Below, one piece after another: positions 47,789 to 56,002 of a DNA stretch of 64,000 nt; the first letter of the stretch is position 1; each line of letters opens with the position of its first letter. The notes under the pieces are model-generated. The model was not told the origin of the DNA. It searched no databases and saw nothing but the letters and a program-made list of their open reading frames with translations. The translations under genes were made by a program, and so were the position numbers. The stretch is from Pseudomonas sp. 31-12. GTDB taxonomy: Bacteria > Pseudomonadota > Gammaproteobacteria > Pseudomonadales > Pseudomonadaceae. The DNA lies in contig NZ_CP029482.1 of assembly GCF_003151075.1 (NCBI RefSeq), positions 806,001 to 870,000 of the forward strand. Reading direction: 5' to 3'.

Positions 47789-48285
47789 AAACGGACGCCG
47801 AACTGGTGCAGTTTCGGCGGGTAGTTGAAGTCCTCGTCGCCGTGGCGGGAATGGTGATGGCCGCCGCCATAGGCGCCGTGTTCCGGCTGGAACGGGGCCT
47901 CGATGTGTTCGACCCTGGCTTCCAGCTGTTCGAGCATGGCCTTGAGCACGTAATCGTCGAGCAGGCGCAACCAGCCATCACCGACTTGCAGGGCGACGTG
48001 GCGATTACCCAGGTGATAGGCGGCGCGCGTCAGTTCGAACGCGTTGGCGCAGGTGACGTGCAGCAGTTGTTCGGGCCGCGCGCAGACACGGACGATACGC
48101 CCGTCTTCGGCTTGCAGGCATTCGCCGTCATACAGCGGCGGCTGGCCGCGCTCCAGAAACAAACCGACGTCCTCGCCTTCGGCACTGAAACAGCGCAAAC
48201 GGCTTTTGCTCCGGGCTTCGAAGGTCAGGTGCAACTCGGCGGCCCAGACGGGTTGAGGGTCGATTCTGCGATGAATCACCAGCAT
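47785..48285 (-). CDS. ureE: Urease accessory nickel chaperone UreE
   Basis: A 166-residue protein starting MLVIHRRI with two domains: a peptide-binding domain (about 1-70) and a metal-binding domain with GNRHVALQVGDGWLRLLDDY. The C-terminal GGGHHHSRHGDED is a His-rich nickel-binding tail. UreE hands Ni2+ to UreG. ATG 48285 gives the usual start; an upstream in-frame option adds eight residues without support. Confidence 0.95.
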   Translation of the reverse strand: MLVIHRRIDPQPVWAAELHLTFEARSKSRLRCFSAEGEDVGLFLERGQPPLYDGECLQAEDGRIVRVCARPEQLLHVTCANAFELTRAAYHLGNRHVALQVGDGWLRLLDDYVLKAMLEQLEARVEHIEAPFQPEHGAYGGGHHHSRHGDEDFNYPPKLHQFGVRL

Positions 48286-48461
48286 CGGAAGGCTTCCAGC
48301 AATGGACAATGCTCAGGCTAGAGCAAGGGGCTTGCCAATCGGGCGATACGTAGGAAATACCTGTCGGAGCGTAGTGGATGTTTCAGAATGTTGCAGGATT
48401 TTGAACTGGAATGGTGCGGGGATTTTTCTGTGGCACCAAATTGATGCTTTGCCTTGTTTTG

Positions 48462-48551
48462 TGTGGGAGCGGGCTTGCTCGCGAAGGCGTCGTGTCAGTC
48501 AACAGATGCGTTGAATGTATCGACTTCTTCGCGAGCAAGCCCGCTCCCACA
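48462..48551. repeat. REP pair
   Basis: TGTGTGGGAGCGGGCTTGCT and its inverse, between the desT-like gene and ureE. Confidence 0.92.
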
Positions 48552-48554
48552 TTT

Positions 48555-49187
48555 TTATTCGGTGCTGCCGAGGCCTTGCCAGTGCTTGAGGCCGATGAAG
48601 ATAAAGCGCAGTTGCTGAGTGATTTTCGCCTGGGGCGTGAGGTGCTCGGGCAGAGCCTCGGCCGGCGGATCGATAATGTCCGGCAAGGTCGCAAACACGC
48701 TTTTGACGATCAGATCCGCCATCACGCTCAAACCGGCGATGTCCAGATGCTGCAGTTTTGGCATCAGGGACAAGTCAGCTGCGAGGTCCGAGCTGATGTC
48801 TTCGCGCAGACGCCCGATAGCCTGGCGCACGGGGAGAGATCCGCCGTACTGCTCGCGGGCCAGGAACAGAAACTGTGAGCGATTGGCTGAGACGACGTCG
48901 AGAAAGATCCGTACCGAAGCGTCGATGATGCCGCCCATGACGAACTCGTTATGGCGCACCAAGCGAATGGTTTCGCGAAAAGTCTGGCCGACTTCGCTCA
49001 CCAGCACCAGGCCCAGTTCATCCATATCGGCAAAATGCCGGTAGAAACCGGTGGGCACGATCCCGGCGGTTTTCGCGACTTCGCGCAGGCTCAGGCTGCC
49101 GAATCCTCGGCCGCATTCCATCAGGTGACGGGCAGCGTCCATCAGGGCGTTGCGGGTTTGTTGTTTCTGTTCGGCGCGGGGCAGCAT
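48555..49187 (-). CDS. desT: TetR-family regulator, DesT-like
   Basis: A 210-residue TetR regulator with HTH LSLREVAKTAGIVPTGFYRH (about 34-53). The rest matches my memory of DesT from P. aeruginosa: FLFLAREQYGGSLPVRQAI and DLIVKSVFATLPDIIDPPAE. DesT senses the saturated/unsaturated acyl-CoA ratio and represses desaturase genes. As in P. aeruginosa it lies next to ureE, but the desCB desaturase genes expected nearby are not in this position; a repeat-protein gene follows. I chose ATG 49187 (MLPRAEQKQQTR); 12 more residues upstream are possible. Confidence 0.8.
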   Translation of the reverse strand: MLPRAEQKQQTRNALMDAARHLMECGRGFGSLSLREVAKTAGIVPTGFYRHFADMDELGLVLVSEVGQTFRETIRLVRHNEFVMGGIIDASVRIFLDVVSANRSQFLFLAREQYGGSLPVRQAIGRLREDISSDLAADLSLMPKLQHLDIAGLSVMADLIVKSVFATLPDIIDPPAEALPEHLTPQAKITQQLRFIFIGLKHWQGLGSTE

Positions 49188-49313
49188 CGCAAGGGTGTTT
49201 TCTGGACAGGGACAGCGGCGCACTCTAGCAAATCGGCTTCGCTGGCGTCGAACGACTATCGGGGGATCAAGCGGGGATGTGCTGCTTCTTACAAGGCAAA
49301 ACCCTATAAAGTC

Positions 49314-49341
49314 AAAAGCCCAATCCGGGGATTGGGCTTTT
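49314..49341 (-). terminator. Terminator of the repeat-protein gene
   Basis: AAAAGCCCAATCC and GGATTGGGCTTTT arms with A/T flanks, 20 bases after the stop of the gene at 49361-49747 and close to the desT-like promoter side. Confidence 0.85.
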
Positions 49342-49360
49342 TTTCAGGGCCACCATGGGC

Positions 49361-49747
49361 TCAGCTCACAGCGCTGTTGCGTTCGATTACACGGTCACCA
49401 CCACCTTCGGCAAGTGTTTGACCTTGTGGAGTGCGCTCGGAACCACCTTCGGCAAGTGTTTGACCTTGTGGGGTGCGCTCGGAACCACCTTCGGCCAGGG
49501 TTTGACCTTGTGGGGTACGATCCGAGCCGTCTTCAGCGATCAGGCCTTTTTCTTTCAGGCGATCGTTACCGCCTTCAGCCAGGGTCTGGCCTTGTGGAGT
49601 GCGGTCGGAACCATCGGCAGCGACGGTTTGGCTGAACACCGAGCGGCTGTCTTTGACTTGTGGAGTGGCCTGGTCAGCAGCAGGCAGAGCGAAAGCGGTG
49701 CTGGCCAGCATTGAGAGGGTAAGGCTAAGCAGTAATTGGCGTTTCAT
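49361..49747 (-). CDS. Secreted 14-residue-repeat protein
   Basis: A 128-residue protein with signal peptide LLLSLTLSMLASTAFA (cleavage after residue 20) and then six copies of a 14-residue unit (43-56, 57-70, 71-84, 85-98, 99-112, 113-128), consensus A-E-G-G-S-D-R-T-P-Q-G-Q-T-L. It is hydrophilic, repeat-rich and likely disordered. Similar Pseudomonas genes are labelled 'phage infection protein', a name I recall but cannot verify for this one. The ATG at 49747 follows AAGGAG and the frame continues upstream without support. Function unknown. Confidence 0.75.
   Translation of the reverse strand: MKRQLLLSLTLSMLASTAFALPAADQATPQVKDSRSVFSQTVAADGSDRTPQGQTLAEGGNDRLKEKGLIAEDGSDRTPQGQTLAEGGSERTPQGQTLAEGGSERTPQGQTLAEGGGDRVIERNSAVS
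49412..49621 (-). repeat. Tandem 42-base coding repeats
   Basis: Five units (49580-49621, 49538-49579, 49496-49537, 49454-49495, 49412-49453) encode the 14-residue repeats. The last two (49412-49495) differ by only one base by eye, so they are a recent duplication, and unit number may vary between strains. Confidence 0.85.
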
Positions 49748-49840
49748 GATGGGTTGCTCCTTGGGAGGGCGATAAAGTGGGTACGAGGGCAATGCTACTC
49801 TCGATAAGTCGATATAAAAGTTCATAAACGCAATGGTAAT

Positions 49841-49857
49841 AATCAACGGAATTGATT
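49841..49857. promoter_or_regulatory. Inverted repeat in the repeat-protein / asmA intergenic region
   Basis: AATCAA-CGGAA-TTGATT in the 386-base gap between divergent genes (49748-50133). The gap also holds CCCAC/GTGGG and GTGCGG-type stems near 49906-49953. No gene was supported there. Operator function is a guess. Confidence 0.35.
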
Positions 49858-50133
49858 GTTCTGCCGAAGCGCTCTAGAACGGGCGTTTCCGGCGAACGTT
49901 TTTGCCCTGTGGTGGGTATTTTCGACCCACTTGTGCCGCACAAAAGTGCGGGGCCGGTAACGCCGGATTCGGGGGCAGTCTCTCCCCGGTCGATTATTTG
50001 AGGATTAATCGGCGTTTCGGTTAAACCTGCGGACGGTTTTTCAGTCGTAGATTCCATGGCAGGCCGGTTCTGGCCTAACGTTTCACACGTGCGTCGCAGT
50101 CAGGGCGCTCAGTCGTATCAGGAGCCCTGTGCA

Positions 50134-52209
50134 ATGACGCGCACTCGTAAAATTGTTACCTGGACCTTCGCCAGCCTGATTGTCTTGCTGGCGGTATTGG
50201 TTCTGATCATCGTGTTCTTCGATTGGAACCGGATCAAACCGCCCCTTAACGCCAAAGTCTCCGAAGAGCTGCATCGCCCGTTCGCCATCAATGGCAACCT
50301 TGCGGTGGTCTGGCAGCGCGAGCCCGACGAGGGCGGTTGGCGGGCCTGGGTGCCGTGGCCGCACGTGGTGGCCGAAGACTTGAGTCTGGGCAACCCGGAC
50401 TGGTCTAAGAAGCCGCAGATGGTCACCCTCAAGCGCGTCGAACTGCGCATTTCGCCTTTGGCTCTGCTGGCGCAGCGGGTGGTCATCCCGCGTATCGACC
50501 TGACTGAGCCAAATGCAGACCTGCAACGCCTCGCCGATGGCCGCGCGAACTGGACGTTCAAATTCGATCCGAAAGACCCGGAAGCCGAACCTTCCAGCTG
50601 GGTGGTGGACATCGGTGCCATCGGCTTCGACAAGGGCCACGTCACTCTTGACGACCAGAACCTCAAGACGCAGCTCGATGTGTTGATCGATCCGCTGGGC
50701 AAACCGATTCCGTTCAGCGATATCGTCGGTGACAAAGCCGCAAAAACTGCGCAGGAAAAAGGCGCAGCCCCGCAGGATTACGCGTTCGCGCTAAAGGTCA
50801 AAGGCCAGTACCACGATCAGAAACTCGCGGGCGAAGGCAAGATCGGCGGGTTGCTGGCGTTGCAGGATGCGGCCAGGCCGTTCCCGCTTCAGGCGCAAGT
50901 GAAGATCGCCGATACCAGCGTCGAACTGGCCGGCACACTGACCGATCCGCTGAACCTCGGTGCCCTGGACTTGCGCCTGAAACTGGCGGGCACCAGCTTG
51001 GCCAATCTCTATCCGCTGACCGGTGTGACGCTGCCGGATACGCCGCCGTACGCGACCGATGGGCATTTGATCGCCAAGCTGCATGAGCCCGGTGGTGCGG
51101 TGTTCCGCTATGAAGAATTCAACGGCAAGATCGGCGAGAGCGACATCCATGGCAGCCTGGCCTATGTCGCCAGCCAGCCACGACCGAAACTCAGTGGCTC
51201 GCTGGTTTCCAATCAACTGCTGTTCGCCGACTTGGCACCGCTGATCGGCGCCGACTCCAATGCCAAGCAAAAGGCCCGTGGTGGCGAAAGCAAGCAGCCG
51301 ACGGACAAGGTGTTGCCGGTCGAGGAGTTCAAGACCGAGCGCTGGCGCGACATGGACGCCGATGTCGAATTCACCGGCAAGCGCATCGTCCACAGCGAAA
51401 AACTGCCGTTCAAGGACCTCTACACGCACCTGGTGCTGACCGACGGTGTTCTGAGCCTCGAACCCCTGCGATTCGGCGTGGCGGGCGGCACCCTGGATGC
51501 ACAGATTCGCCTCAATGGCCGCACGGAACCGTTGGAAGGCCGGGCCAAGCTGACCGCGCGCAAGTTCAAGCTCAAGCAACTGTTCCCGACCTTTGAGCCA
51601 ATGAAAACCAGTTTCGGCGAGCTCAATGGCGATGCCGACATCACCGGCCGTGGCAACTCGGTGGCCAAGCTGTTGGGCAGTGCCGATGGAAATCTGAAAA
51701 TGCTGATCAACGATGGCGCCATCAGTCGCGAGTTGATGGAACTGGCGGGGCTGAACGTCGGCAACTACGTGGTGGGCAAAATCTTTGGCGACAAGGAAGT
51801 GAAGATTAATTGCGCGGCGGCTGACTTCGACATCAAGACCGGTTTGGCCACCACTCGCCTGTTTGTCTTCGATACCGAGAACGCGATCATCTATATCGAT
51901 GGCACCGCGAACATGGCGACGGAGCAACTGGACCTGACCATTACTCCGGAATCCAAAGGCTGGCGGCTAATTTCGTTGCGGTCGCCGCTGTATGTGCGAG
52001 GCAAGTTCATCAAGCCGGATGCGGGTGTGAAGGCGGTGCCACTGATTCTGCGTGGCGCGGGGATGGTTGCGCTGGGTGTGATTGCCGCGCCGGCGGCGGG
52101 GTTGCTGGCGTTGGTGGCACCGAGTGGCGGTGAGCCTAATCAGTGCGCGCCGCTGCTGGAGCAGATGAAGGCGGGTAAGGCGCCGGTGACCGTCAAGCCT
52201 ACAAAATAG
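50134..52209 (+). CDS. AsmA family protein
   Basis: A 691-residue inner-membrane-anchored protein: one N-terminal membrane helix (about 8-32, WTFASLIVLLAVLVLIIVFF), then a large periplasmic beta-rich region, typical of AsmA/TamB-like repeating-beta-groove proteins that move phospholipid between membranes. VDIGAIGFDKGHVTLDDQNL and LNGDADITGRGNSVAKLLGS are family-like. It ends with a hydrophobic AGMVALGVIAAPAAGLLALV stretch. AGGAG at 50120-50124 supports ATG 50134 over the longer frame. Confidence 0.87.
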   Translation: MTRTRKIVTWTFASLIVLLAVLVLIIVFFDWNRIKPPLNAKVSEELHRPFAINGNLAVVWQREPDEGGWRAWVPWPHVVAEDLSLGNPDWSKKPQMVTLKRVELRISPLALLAQRVVIPRIDLTEPNADLQRLADGRANWTFKFDPKDPEAEPSSWVVDIGAIGFDKGHVTLDDQNLKTQLDVLIDPLGKPIPFSDIVGDKAAKTAQEKGAAPQDYAFALKVKGQYHDQKLAGEGKIGGLLALQDAARPFPLQAQVKIADTSVELAGTLTDPLNLGALDLRLKLAGTSLANLYPLTGVTLPDTPPYATDGHLIAKLHEPGGAVFRYEEFNGKIGESDIHGSLAYVASQPRPKLSGSLVSNQLLFADLAPLIGADSNAKQKARGGESKQPTDKVLPVEEFKTERWRDMDADVEFTGKRIVHSEKLPFKDLYTHLVLTDGVLSLEPLRFGVAGGTLDAQIRLNGRTEPLEGRAKLTARKFKLKQLFPTFEPMKTSFGELNGDADITGRGNSVAKLLGSADGNLKMLINDGAISRELMELAGLNVGNYVVGKIFGDKEVKINCAAADFDIKTGLATTRLFVFDTENAIIYIDGTANMATEQLDLTITPESKGWRLISLRSPLYVRGKFIKPDAGVKAVPLILRGAGMVALGVIAAPAAGLLALVAPSGGEPNQCAPLLEQMKAGKAPVTVKPTK

Positions 52210-52223
52210 TGGGTGTCTGTGCG

Positions 52224-52330
52224 GGCCGTCTTCGCGAACAAGCCCGCTCCCACAGGGTATTGGGGTTGATCACAGATATTGTGTGCAACACCAAGACCCT
52301 GTGGGAGCGGGCTTGCTCGCGAAGACGGCC
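52224..52330. repeat. REP pair
   Basis: GGGCCGTCTTCGCGAACAAG and its inverse CTTGCTCGCGAAGACGGCC; arms extend beyond the core. Lies between convergent asmA and ferritin-like genes. Confidence 0.92.
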
Positions 52331-52339
52331 TTCTAAACG

Positions 52340-52870
52340 CTACAGATCTTTCAGAATGTCAGCCATGTCATCCGCATGCTCTTCTTCCTGAGCCAGGATG
52401 TCTTCGAAGATACGCCGGGTCGTCGGGTCTTTTTCGCCGATGTACTGAATGATCTCGCGGTAGCTGTCGATGGCGATCCGCTCGGCGACCAGGTCTTCGT
52501 AGACCATCTCTTTGAGTGAATTGCCGGCCACGTACTGTGCATGGGAGTTTTTGGATAGCAGGTCGGGGTTGAACTCCGGCTCACCGCCCAGTTGCACGAT
52601 ACGCTCCGCCAGGCGGTCGGCGTGCTCGGCTTCCTGGGTCGCGTGCTCGAGGAATTCATCGGCGGCGACGTTGGCTTTCAAGCCGCTGGCCATGAAGTAG
52701 TGGCGCTTGTAGCGCAACACACAGACCAGTTCAGTGGCCAGCGATTCGTTGAGCAGGCGCAGCACTTCTTCACGGTCGGCGCTGTAGCTTTCGGTCACCG
52801 CGCCGTTCTCGACGTTCTTGCGGGCCCGTTCTCGAAGGGTGGTTACATCAGACAAATGCATGTCACTCAT
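52340..52870 (-). CDS. Ferritin-like / bacterioferritin-type protein
   Basis: A 176-residue four-helix-bundle protein with diiron-type ligand patterns: NESLATELVCVLRYKRHYFM, ATQEAEHADRLAERI (ExxH), AERIAIDSYREIIQYIG and QEEEHADDMADIL (ExxH). It resembles the bacterioferritin-like protein PA4880 of P. aeruginosa. Likely role: iron oxidation and storage or oxidative-stress defence in the cytoplasm. AGGAG precedes the ATG. It stands alone. Confidence 0.85.
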   Translation of the reverse strand: MSDMHLSDVTTLRERARKNVENGAVTESYSADREEVLRLLNESLATELVCVLRYKRHYFMASGLKANVAADEFLEHATQEAEHADRLAERIVQLGGEPEFNPDLLSKNSHAQYVAGNSLKEMVYEDLVAERIAIDSYREIIQYIGEKDPTTRRIFEDILAQEEEHADDMADILKDL

Positions 52871-52997
52871 CTCGTTCTCCTGGAGACTAATTCGGTTTGC
52901 GTCACCTTCTAGGGAAGTGATCGGTACTTAAGGTGTGAGTGACGGGCGTTGCGAAAAGTTTTATGTAATTTGCCAATCGCTAAAAGTGTCAAAACGA

Positions 52998-53900
52998 TCA
53001 CGCCAGCACATGTCCGGACAGCAACGCCTCCTCGCGCAACCACGCAAAAAACGCCCGCACCGGCGGATGTCGTTCACGTCCCGGCACGCAGAGCGCGCTG
53101 TAGCCGGCGCCATCCACCTGAATGTCGCCCCGGTAAGGCACCAGCAAACCGCTGGCCACGCTTTCCGACACCAGAATGTTGCTCGCCAGCACCAGGCCTT
53201 GCCCGGCGATCGCCGCTTGCAGGGCGTAATGCTCTTCGTCGTATTCACGGACCGCCGGTTGACCCGTTAGCCAGGTCTCGCCGGACTGCGCGCACCAGGC
53301 TTCCCAGCCATGGGCGTACAGTTTGGAGTTGTGCCAGCGCACGCTGATCAGCGTGGGCACCCGGTCAGCCGCCAGGGCAACCTGCTCGGGCGACCCGTAG
53401 ACGCCGAACGATTCGTCGAACAGGCACAGCCCATAAAGGTTCGGGTAGTCATCAAGGCTGTAGCGCACCACCAGATCGACACTGGCGTCCTGATGCAAAT
53501 CGATGACTTCGCAATGGGTATCCAGGCGCAGGCTGATGTTCGGATGACGGGCGTAGAACCGACCCAGGCGCGGCACCAGCCATAGCGCGGCGAAGGCGGC
53601 CGTGGTGGAAATCGTCAGGCTCGCGCCGCTGCGTTGCGGGCGCAGGGTGTCGACGCTTTGGGCCACTTCCAGCAAGGCGCCGTGCAAGCTGCGGAACAGA
53701 CGTTCGCCGCAGTCGGTCAGGCGTACTTGCCGCGGCAGGCGCTCGAACAGCGGCACGCCGAGCCAGCTCTCCAGCGAGCGGATCTGATGGGACACCGCCG
53801 TCGGCGTCACCGAAAGCTCTTCGGCGGCCGCCTTGAAACTCAACAAACGCGAGGCGGATTCGAAAGCGCGCAGGGCGGTCAGCGGCAACGAGGCAAACAT
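52998..53900 (-). CDS. LysR-family transcriptional regulator
   Basis: A 300-residue LTTR of the GcvA-like branch: MFASLPLTALRAFESASRLL, HTH LSFKAAAEELSVTPTAVSHQ (about 20-39) and an effector domain. GGAG seven bases before ATG 53900 decides the start, rather than the ATG at 53912. It is divergent from azoR-SMR, with an inverted repeat (53913-53931) between them, so it probably controls those genes. Effector unknown; quinones or electrophiles are plausible. Confidence 0.88.
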   Translation of the reverse strand: MFASLPLTALRAFESASRLLSFKAAAEELSVTPTAVSHQIRSLESWLGVPLFERLPRQVRLTDCGERLFRSLHGALLEVAQSVDTLRPQRSGASLTISTTAAFAALWLVPRLGRFYARHPNISLRLDTHCEVIDLHQDASVDLVVRYSLDDYPNLYGLCLFDESFGVYGSPEQVALAADRVPTLISVRWHNSKLYAHGWEAWCAQSGETWLTGQPAVREYDEEHYALQAAIAGQGLVLASNILVSESVASGLLVPYRGDIQVDGAGYSALCVPGRERHPPVRAFFAWLREEALLSGHVLA

Positions 53901-53912
53901 TGGAAACTCCAT

Positions 53913-53931
53913 GGATGAAATGGATTCATCC
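53913..53931. promoter_or_regulatory. Inverted repeat between LysR gene and azoR
   Basis: GGATGAA-ATGGA-TTCATCC, seven-base arms with a five-base centre, directly upstream of the LysR start; candidate LTTR operator. Confidence 0.5.
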
Positions 53932-54016
53932 AGACTGATTTCTGCTCATTTGAAGAGTGGCGCTTGCAGGCTTCAATCTGCAGGCCACAAGCAGTTTAGC
54001 CCTTAAGGAGATTCAG

Positions 54017-54655
54017 ATGAGTAAGATTCTTTCTATCCACGCCAGCCCGCGCGGCGAGCGTTCTCACTCCCGGCGTCTGGCCGAGGTGTTTCTTTCAGCC
54101 TGGCAGGCGCGTAACCCTCAGTCGCAGCTGACCCGTCGCGAAATCGGGCGGGCGCTGATTCCGCCGGTCAACGAAGCCTTCGTCGCCGCTGCGTTTTACC
54201 CCGAGCCCCATGCCCGCCCGTTATCGATGCAGGCCGACCTGGCGTTCAGCGATGAACTGGTCGGCGAGTTGCTCGACCACGATATGCTGGTGATTTCCAC
54301 GCCGATGCACAACTTCAGTGTCCCCAGCGGCCTCAAGGCCTGGATTGATCAGATTGTGCGGCTCGGGCTGACCTTCAATCACACCCTGGACAACGGCGTG
54401 GCCCAGTACGAGCCGCTGGTGCACGGCAAAAAAGCCCTGATCGTCACCAGTCGCGGTGGCTTCGGTTTCGGGCCGGGTGGCGAACTGGAGGCGATGAACC
54501 ATGCCGATCCATTACTGCGCACGGCGCTGGGGTTCATCGGCATCACCGACATCACCGTGGTGGCGGCTGAAGGCGAAGAGTCTGCCGCACGAACCTTCGA
54601 GATTTCGGCGGCCGAGGCTGAACAGCAACTGCTCGCGCTGGCCCGGGAGTTCTAG
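54017..54655 (+). CDS. azoR: FMN-dependent NADH-azoreductase / quinone reductase
   Basis: A 212-residue flavodoxin-like enzyme that reduces quinones and azo compounds with NAD(P)[24 protein letters not shown] phosphate loop and [20 protein letters not shown] bind [16 protein letters not shown] is the second FMN loop. AAGGAG at 54005-54010 decides the start. It is followed with no gap by an SMR exporter gene and is divergent from a LysR gene. Confidence 0.9.
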   Translation: MSKILSIHASPRGERSHSRRLAEVFLSAWQARNPQSQLTRREIGRALIPPVNEAFVAAAFYPEPHARPLSMQADLAFSDELVGELLDHDMLVISTPMHNFSVPSGLKAWIDQIVRLGLTFNHTLDNGVAQYEPLVHGKKALIVTSRGGFGFGPGGELEAMNHADPLLRTALGFIGITDITVVAAEGEESAARTFEISAAEAEQQLLALAREF

Positions 54656-54961
54656 ATGGCCTGGCTGTTTCTGCTGATCGCCGCCGGGTTCGAAGTCACC
54701 TTCGCCATGGGCATGAAGTACGCCGAAGGCTTTACCCGGCTCTGGCCATCGCTGATCACGGTAGTCGCTGCCGTCGGCGGGATTTACTTCCTGACCTTGG
54801 CCATGCGCGAGTTGCCGGTGAGCATCGCCTACCCGATCTGGACCGCCATCGGTTCACTGGGCACGGTGTTTCTCGGTTTTGCGCTGCTGGGCGAAAGCCT
54901 GACCGCGCTGAAACTGGTATCGGTGGGGTTGATCGTGGCGGGCGTGGTGGGGCTGAAGTAG
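54656..54961 (+). CDS. Small multidrug resistance (SMR) family exporter, Gdx/SugE-like
   Basis: A 101-residue inner-membrane protein with four helices. The essential glutamate is E13 in IAAGFEVTFAMGMKYAEGFT; LWPSLIT and PVSIAYPIWTAIGSLGTVFL resemble SugE/Gdx guanidinium exporters more than EmrE. It starts at the base after the azoR stop, so the two are translationally coupled. Usually Gdx dimers export guanidinium against protons; coupling to an azoreductase hints at export of aromatic or quaternary compounds. Confidence 0.85.
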   Translation: MAWLFLLIAAGFEVTFAMGMKYAEGFTRLWPSLITVVAAVGGIYFLTLAMRELPVSIAYPIWTAIGSLGTVFLGFALLGESLTALKLVSVGLIVAGVVGLK

Positions 54962-55070
54962 GGCGGGATGTCATAGACTGGTCGTCGAGTTGTCATCTTG
55001 GGTGACGATGCTTGGCTGACGTCTTGCATCGCGCCTTGCTTCATCTCACCGATCACAAGGATGTTCGCCC

Positions 55071-55961
55071 ATGTCGCAAGGTTCCGCTACGCGTTACCCG
55101 TTGGTGCTGGTCCCGGGAATGCTCGGGTTTATTCGTCTGGTGCTGTATCCCTACTGGTACGGGATCATTTCGGCGTTGCGCCGGGGTGGGGCGACGGTGT
55201 TTGCGGTGCAGGTCTCGCCGCTCAATTCCAGCGAGGTGCGCGGCGAGCAGTTGCTGGCGCGGATCGAGGAGATCCTGCGGGAAACCGGGGCCGAGAAGGT
55301 CAATCTGATTGGCCACAGCCAAGGCTCGCTGACGGCGCGTTATGCGGCCGCCAAACGCCCGGATCGCGTGGCGTCCGTGACTTCGGTCGCAGGGCCGAAT
55401 CATGGCTCGGAGCTGGCGGATTATTTGGAAAAACACTACCCGGCGGACACCGCCAAAGGTCGTCTGTTGGCGGTATTGCTGCGGTTTATCGGCGCGTTGA
55501 TGAGTCTGTTGGAAACCGGTTATCGCGGGCCGAAATTGCCGGTGGATATCCACGCTTCCCACGAGTCCCTGACGAGCGTCGGCGTGGCGGCGTTCAATCA
55601 GCGTTATCCACAGGGCTTGCCTGAAACCTGGGGCGGTCACGGGCCGGAAGAGGTCAACGGCGTGCGCTATTACTCCTGGTCCGGGACCTTGCAGCCGGGC
55701 AAGACGGATCGCGGCGGTAATCTGTTCGACGGGACGAATCGCAGTTGCCGGCTGTTCGCCAGGACTTTTGTGCGCGAAACCGGGCACTGCGACGGGATGG
55801 TCGGGCGCTACAGCTCGCACCTGGGGACGGTGATTGGCGATGAATATCCGATGGATCACTTCGACATCGTCAATCAGTCGCTGGGGCTGGTGGGGAAGGG
55901 GGCTGATCCGGTGCGGTTGTTTGTCGAGCATGCAGCCAGATTGAAAGCGGCTGGCGTGTAA
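55071..55961 (+). CDS. Triacylglycerol lipase, subfamily I.1-like, without signal peptide
   Basis: A 296-residue alpha/beta hydrolase similar to Pseudomonas LipA (P. fragi type). The nucleophile is S83 in LIGHSQGSLTARYAA, with D241 in GHCDGMVG and H263 in YPMDHFDIVNQ as the likely triad; PGMLGFIRL forms the oxyanion region. No signal peptide precedes YPLVLVPG, and no lif foldase gene follows, unlike the secreted P. aeruginosa lipase. Two cysteines (C226, C240) are close to the active Asp. Confidence 0.85.
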   Translation: MSQGSATRYPLVLVPGMLGFIRLVLYPYWYGIISALRRGGATVFAVQVSPLNSSEVRGEQLLARIEEILRETGAEKVNLIGHSQGSLTARYAAAKRPDRVASVTSVAGPNHGSELADYLEKHYPADTAKGRLLAVLLRFIGALMSLLETGYRGPKLPVDIHASHESLTSVGVAAFNQRYPQGLPETWGGHGPEEVNGVRYYSWSGTLQPGKTDRGGNLFDGTNRSCRLFARTFVRETGHCDGMVGRYSSHLGTVIGDEYPMDHFDIVNQSLGLVGKGADPVRLFVEHAARLKAAGV

Positions 55962-55969
55962 ACGTCCTG

Positions 55970-55995
55970 TGTCGAGGGGGCAAGCCCCCTCGACA
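55970..55995. terminator. Palindrome between lipase and DMT transporter genes
   Basis: TGTCGAGGGGGC-AA-GCCCCCTCGACA, twelve-base arms, 41-base gap between convergent genes. It resembles half of the GCGAGGGGGC REP class and could stop transcription from both sides. Confidence 0.65.
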
Positions 55996-56002
55996 CAAAG
56001 GA

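Noticed and set aside
49412..49621. CRISPR-like array
   Set aside because: The regular 42-base units have no spacers, are in frame, and encode a signal-peptide protein; they are coding tandem repeats.
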